Of a stretch of DNA of 23,297 nucleotides, positions 20,819 through 23,297 are shown in pieces. How positions within the stretch are numbered: the first letter of the stretch is position 1; every line of letters starts with the position of its first letter. The stretch comes from a virus. The notes below the pieces were generated by a model that worked only from the letters and a program-made list of their open reading frames with translations, did no database searches and was not told where the DNA came from. Position numbers and translations under genes: made by a program. The stretch is from IMG/VR virus record IMGVR_UViG_3300025585_000173, positions 1-23,297 of that record; one strand, 5' to 3'.

Positions 20819-21202
20819 ATGCAAGTAACACTAACAAAAGTATCAAGGCAGACCCATAAGAAAGACGGAACGGCATATATCAATAAAAACGGTAAGCCAT
20901 ACACACGCCTTGGTATTCAGACACAAGAACATGGTGCAAAGTGGCTCTCGGGCTTTGCCAGAGAAGATAACGCTTCATGGAAAGAGGGCGACAAGGTAGA
21001 CATCACTGTCGAAGAAAAAGGAGAGTACCTAAACTTCTCGATGCCCGAGAGACAAAAGTCACTAGGTTATGGTATCGAGGACCGCGACAGACTCTTACGT
21101 GTGGAAATTAAGGTAGAACAGATTTACCAGATGGTGAAAGCACTTGTATCAGACCCGAAGAACGTCGCTCCCGAACCAGAAGATATGTACCCTAACTTCT
21201 AA
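20819..21202 (+). CDS. OB-fold-like ssDNA-binding protein candidate
   Basis: 127 residues. The first two thirds alternate beta strands with Gly turns and surface aromatics (TAYINKNGKPYTRLGIQTQEHG, then KWLSGFA, then GDKVDITVEEKGEYLNF), as in a short OB fold. A helical segment follows at about 88-108. The protein ends with an acidic, Pro-containing tail closing in a phenylalanine (EPEDMYPNF), similar in style to SSB C-terminal tails that recruit replication proteins. Its place 6 nt after the exonuclease supports a recombination partner role. Recognition is by pattern, not search. Confidence 0.6.
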   Translation: MQVTLTKVSRQTHKKDGTAYINKNGKPYTRLGIQTQEHGAKWLSGFAREDNASWKEGDKVDITVEEKGEYLNFSMPERQKSLGYGIEDRDRLLRVEIKVEQIYQMVKALVSDPKNVAPEPEDMYPNF

Positions 21203-21204
21203 CT

Positions 21205-21330
21205 ATGTCTAAACTCATTGGCCGCTACTACCGCATAACTAAAGACCACGATACTAAGGTAAAACGTGCGGCGAAAAAAAGAAAGGTAACAGAGAGTGAA
21301 GTTATTAGACAGTTTGCAGATACACTATGA
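21205..21330 (+). CDS. Mini ribbon-helix-helix DNA-binding protein, 41 residues
   Basis: The ATG at 21205 is two bases after the previous stop. A short strand (YYRITKD) is followed by a basic helix (TKVKRAAKKRK), a turn and a second helix (TESEVIRQFADTL), matching the ribbon-helix-helix (CopG/Arc) plan. Such proteins bind operators as dimers of dimers. It ends in an ATGA overlap with the next gene. A regulator of the early arm is an inference from fold. Confidence 0.65.
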   Translation: MSKLIGRYYRITKDHDTKVKRAAKKRKVTESEVIRQFADTL

Positions 21331-21491
21331 CCTACCTCCCCTACCTCCTCCTTACTCCGTTGGTGTGGCTCGGTATTGCATGCTTCATACATGCGTATGC
21401 TACCAAGAATCAAGACTGGATTTTAATTCTTGGTGTTTCTGCAGTTTTGACCGCTGCACTCTGGGGAGTCCTCTTATTAGTTATTAACTAA
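21327..21491 (+). CDS. Small two-span membrane protein, 54 residues
   Basis: Opens in an ATGA overlap with the ribbon-helix-helix gene. Hydrophobic helices lie at about residues 3-22 (LPYLLLTPLVWLGIACFIH) and 31-53 (WILILGVSAVLTAALWGVLL), joined by a polar loop (YATKNQD). A membrane hairpin of this size may act on the host envelope, for example superinfection exclusion or lysis timing, but no family is recognised. Confidence 0.6.
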   Translation: MTYLPYLLLTPLVWLGIACFIHAYATKNQDWILILGVSAVLTAALWGVLLLVIN

Positions 21492-21494
21492 CAC

Positions 21495-21764
21495 ATGGCA
21501 ATAATTCCAATCATCATGCCAGTAGGTAGCCCTCAAGTGAGGGACTGTATTATCGAAGCGGGGAAACGCTACTGTGAGTCAAACCCTGTTGCACCGTCTG
21601 AGTTCGGGTGGTTGTTGCTTGCTTTCTTAGCCATTGGTTTATGGGTCGGACTTTGGCTGTGGATTGCAGACAAATACTTCGATATGCACCCAGGTGTTGC
21701 TCTGGGTGGGAGCTTTGGGCTTCCACTACTGTTTGGCGGGCTGTATTTAATATTACTAACTTAA
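21495..21764 (+). CDS. Small two-span membrane protein, 89 residues
   Basis: A 37-residue N-terminal region with two Cys (RDCIIEAGKRYCE) precedes two hydrophobic helices at about 38-57 (GWLLLAFLAIGLWVGLWLWI) and 68-88 (ALGGSFGLPLLFGGLYLILL). The cysteines could form a disulphide if the N terminus is outside. It is the second of four small membrane proteins in the rightward arm. The function is unknown. Confidence 0.6.
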   Translation: MAIIPIIMPVGSPQVRDCIIEAGKRYCESNPVAPSEFGWLLLAFLAIGLWVGLWLWIADKYFDMHPGVALGGSFGLPLLFGGLYLILLT

Positions 21765-21779
21765 CTAACATAGGAATGT

Positions 21780-21851
21780 ATGGAGATAGAAATTGGAACT
21801 AAATTAGCCCTCGTTATCTTAACAGCTTTGTTCGTTTATTCACTAAAATGA
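21780..21851 (+). CDS. Very small single-span peptide, 23 residues
   Basis: The ATG at 21780 opens a 23-codon frame ending in an ATGA overlap with the next gene. The product is a short acidic start (MEIEIGTK) and one hydrophobic helix (LALVILTALFVYSL). An ATG 4 nt upstream gives only 8 codons. Overlap coupling is the main support; the size leaves real doubt. Confidence 0.4.
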   Translation: MEIEIGTKLALVILTALFVYSLK

Positions 21852-22096
21852 CCATGACAACTAAAAGACCAGTACGAAGGAAGGTGGTTAAGGGATGGGC
21901 TGTTTTGGAAGATAAAAACCTTACCTGTTGGGGTACTTCGATTACACCTAATCTGGTAGACAATGTGTGGCAGTATCCCATATTCTTTTCTCTGAAAGAG
22001 GCGCGAGCTTGGAAGAATACCCTGCATAACGGCAACAGTATAACCCGTTGCACCATCACCTACTCCCTCCCCATTACTCACCGTAAGAAGAAATGA
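21848..22096 (+). CDS. Basic hypothetical protein, 82 residues
   Basis: Basic at both ends (TKRPVRRKVVKGW at the start, THRKKK at the end). Beta-like segments in between (KGWAVLEDKNLTCWGTSI) are followed by a PIFFSLKEARAWKNTL helix. This resembles small phage proteins in which a strand pair is followed by an E-A-R-A-W helix, but I do not recognise a family. It starts in an ATGA overlap. Confidence 0.5.
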   Translation: MTMTTKRPVRRKVVKGWAVLEDKNLTCWGTSITPNLVDNVWQYPIFFSLKEARAWKNTLHNGNSITRCTITYSLPITHRKKK

Positions 22097-22099
22097 TGT

Positions 22100-22414
22100 A
22101 TGACCACCACAAACGTAGATAGATTGGAGGAAAGAGTAAAGAATATAGCCGAAGAAATACAGGGTATGTACTTCGAGGCTGGAGCGAGAATAGGGGCACA
22201 CCACTGGCGTATTCTCTGCGAAAAACTCCGTTCCGCACTCTCACAGGCTAGACAAGAGGGGAGGGAGGAAAGGGATAAATACTGGCTTGGGTATATAGAG
22301 GAAAGGGCTAAATTTGAACTCGAGTCAAGTGTGTACCAGATTGCAGATATGTTGAAAACAGACATTGATGTTGCACGCAGAAAATTATCAGCACTAACTA
22401 CAGAGGGGAAATAG
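22100..22414 (+). CDS. Coiled-coil hypothetical protein, 104 residues
   Basis: Almost wholly helical and charged: DRLEERVKNIAEEIQGMYFE, then HHWRILCEKLRSALSQARQEGREERDKY, then EERAKFELESSVYQIADMLK. Heptad-like hydrophobic spacing suggests a coiled coil. There is no membrane segment. It starts 3 nt after the previous stop. No function is recognised. Confidence 0.55.
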   Translation: MTTTNVDRLEERVKNIAEEIQGMYFEAGARIGAHHWRILCEKLRSALSQARQEGREERDKYWLGYIEERAKFELESSVYQIADMLKTDIDVARRKLSALTTEGK

Positions 22415-22415
22415 T

Positions 22416-22679
22416 ATGGGACCATTAGCATTACTCGCAGGAGCTGTATATGTAACAGGCTACTTATTTGGGTCAGGTTTTAGTGCAGCTTCACAGCCAT
22501 CAGAACCACCGAAGCCAATTGCAGTAGTTCAGTCATACAGACCAAACGGACCATTTATTAGCCAGACCGACGCAATACGAAAAAGTCCCGAGTTTCAGAA
22601 AGCAAAAGAGAACATTGCAAAATGCGGTCACGCAAGTAATTGTAATGTTACAACTTGGGACTTCTTTTGGAACGATTAA
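22416..22679 (+). CDS. Small protein with N-terminal hydrophobic segment, 87 residues
   Basis: Residues 3-22 are hydrophobic and Gly/Ala-rich (PLALLAGAVYVTGYLFGSG), then a Pro/Ser linker (ASQPSEPPKP), then a polar region with two Cys near the end (KCGHASNC). It could be a signal anchor with a periplasmic tail. The start is one base after the previous stop. Confidence 0.5.
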   Translation: MGPLALLAGAVYVTGYLFGSGFSAASQPSEPPKPIAVVQSYRPNGPFISQTDAIRKSPEFQKAKENIAKCGHASNCNVTTWDFFWND

Positions 22680-22691
22680 ACCCCCTCTAAG

Positions 22692-22701
22692 TAACGGTAT
22701 G
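22692..22701 (+). repeat. TAACGGTATG start-context repeat, copy 1
   Basis: Ten bases identical to three other copies at 22849, 23042 and 23247. Its ATG opens the next gene. Five bases further upstream are shared with copy 2. Confidence 0.75.
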
Positions 22702-22851
22702 ACCATAAAAGAACACCACGCAATCAACGCATCCCAATACTTAGTCAGCGGGTCGCTACTTACGTTAGTGTTTGGAATTAACGGTGTGACCTCATTTCTT
22801 CTACTGATGGGGCTAGCGTCTATAGCCATGTCATTATTAGCTCCTAAGTAA
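22699..22851 (+). CDS. Small two-span membrane protein, 50 residues
   Basis: From the ATG at 22699. A longer frame starting at 22615 would overlap most of the preceding gene and ignores the repeated start context, so the shorter form is chosen. Hydrophobic helices cover about residues 13-30 (LVSGSLLTLVFGI) and 31-47 (SFLLLMGLASIAMSLL). The N terminus is polar with paired His. No family is recognised. Confidence 0.55.
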   Translation: MTIKEHHAINASQYLVSGSLLTLVFGINGVTSFLLLMGLASIAMSLLAPK

Positions 22852-22858
22852 CGGTATG
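22849..22858 (+). repeat. TAACGGTATG start-context repeat, copy 2
   Basis: TAA is the stop of the preceding gene and ATG the start of the next, with CGGT between them. Confidence 0.75.
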
Positions 22859-23041
22859 GCAAATGAGTTTACTTGCTGGGATTGTAAGGGTGATGGGACA
22901 CGGTGCGACTGCCACACCAAACGTCCGTACCACCACGTTAAGAGTATTGAGGAGCGAATGCTCGACGCACAGGTAGAGAACGAAATCGAGATAAACAGGT
23001 TGCGAAGAAATCTTGGCTTGCCACCTATTAAACTAATATAG
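22856..23041 (+). CDS. Small Cys-rich protein, 61 residues
   Basis: CWDCKGDGTRCDCHTK at residues 7-22 supplies four Cys and a His in a compact zinc-binding cluster. The rest is helical and charged (SIEERMLDAQVENEIEINRLRRN). The start lies in the TAACGGTATG context. A nucleic-acid- or protein-binding adaptor is likely from composition only. Confidence 0.6.
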   Translation: MANEFTCWDCKGDGTRCDCHTKRPYHHVKSIEERMLDAQVENEIEINRLRRNLGLPPIKLI

Positions 23042-23051
23042 TAACGGTATG
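23042..23051 (+). repeat. TAACGGTATG start-context repeat, copy 3
   Basis: Here the preceding gene ends with its own TAG just before the repeat, so the TAA of the motif is not needed as a stop, yet it is kept. Confidence 0.75.
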
Positions 23052-23249
23052 ACCTATATTGGAGTTCAAACAGATAGCAAATACGAAGTTACAAAATATA
23101 CCAGCGGTGGGACTGTAAGAGATAGACTCACTGGAGAGATTGTTGCAGAGTACACAAACTGGTGGACTAAAGATGGGAGTGTGCACCAAAAAACACAGGA
23201 GCAGTTAGATACTATAAGAGACCAATTAGGAATTAATATCATCGTCTAA
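23049..23249 (+). CDS. Small beta-rich hypothetical protein, 66 residues
   Basis: Short strands and Gly turns (VTKYTSGGTVRDRLTGEIVAEY), then a Trp pair (TNWWTKDG), then a helix (TQEQLDTIRDQLG). No Cys, membrane segment or known motif is seen. The start is in the TAACGGTATG context. Confidence 0.55.
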   Translation: MTYIGVQTDSKYEVTKYTSGGTVRDRLTGEIVAEYTNWWTKDGSVHQKTQEQLDTIRDQLGINIIV

Positions 23250-23256
23250 CGGTATG
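23247..23256 (+). repeat. TAACGGTATG start-context repeat, copy 4
   Basis: TAA ends the 66-residue gene and ATG begins the last, partial gene of the window. Confidence 0.75.
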
Positions 23257-23297
23257 ACAGAACCAAAGAGATGCTGTGAGAAGTGCGAACAGACACG
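23254..23297 (+). CDS. Cys-rich protein, start only (runs off right edge)
   Basis: Fourteen codons are visible, MTEPKRCCEKCEQT, with three Cys in a C-C-x-x-C pattern suggestive of another zinc-binding mini-protein. The start context TAACGGTATG supports it as a real gene. Confidence 0.5.
   Translation, partial: MTEPKRCCEKCEQT

Noticed and set aside
22615-22698. Longer N terminus for the small two-span membrane protein.
   Set aside because: It would overlap the preceding gene and ignore the TAACGGTATG context; the start at 22699 is preferred.

Overview
This window is most likely part of a tailed double-stranded DNA phage genome (virus or prophage). It carries an ordered head-and-packaging block on the minus strand: small terminase candidate, large terminase, portal, scaffold candidate and major capsid protein. 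No rRNA, canonical tRNA, CRISPR array or insertion sequence was seen. The standard bacterial code fits, because TGA is used as a stop in many ATGA stop/start overlaps. The host is not shown directly. Ser/Thr-rich strings such as ATSTL and STTTLYLGP in several virion-region proteins, very tight gene packing, lack of Shine-Dalgarno sequences and -10 boxes placed 6-10 nt before start codons resemble what I know of Patescibacteria (CPR) genomes and their phages. That is an inference from memory, not a search result.

Layout. (1) 1-9169, minus: virion assembly. Reading in the direction of transcription: scaffold candidate, major capsid protein, a strong RNA hairpin, then small proteins, a head-tail adaptor candidate, fibre-like proteins, a LamG-type lectin, a beta-propeller/nozzle candidate, a tail-fibre-like protein and a long helical protein cut by the left edge. 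Five proteins here begin with a signal peptide or membrane anchor. (2) 9169-13471, minus: portal and packaging. (3) 13493-17870, minus: recombination and DNA modification (NinG-like nuclease, beta-class DNA methyltransferase), two HEXXH zincin-like proteins and several small Cys-rich proteins. (4) 17871-18327: a non-coding island that looks like two converging small RNA units. (5) 18328-19342, minus: zinc-ribbon protein, winged-helix protein and YopX-family protein. (6) 19343-19592: divergent promoter region with GATAGCG repeats. (7) 19593-23297, plus: an early-type arm of short genes including a PD-(D/E)XK exonuclease, an OB-fold/SSB-like protein, a ribbon-helix-helix protein, small membrane proteins and, at the right edge, four genes that share an identical TAACGGTATG start context.

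How it may work together. The plus arm would supply early recombination functions (exonuclease plus ssDNA-binding protein) and host-directed small proteins. The winged-helix and YopX genes beside the divergent promoters are candidates for the early/late switch. The long minus arm would then supply recombination, methylation, packaging and virion assembly, with internal extended -10 promoters (TGGTATAAT) ahead of the portal, the scaffold and the leftmost gene. Short-tailed (podovirus-like) morphology fits the large portal and the adaptor/nozzle candidates, but the window ends before the tail block is complete.
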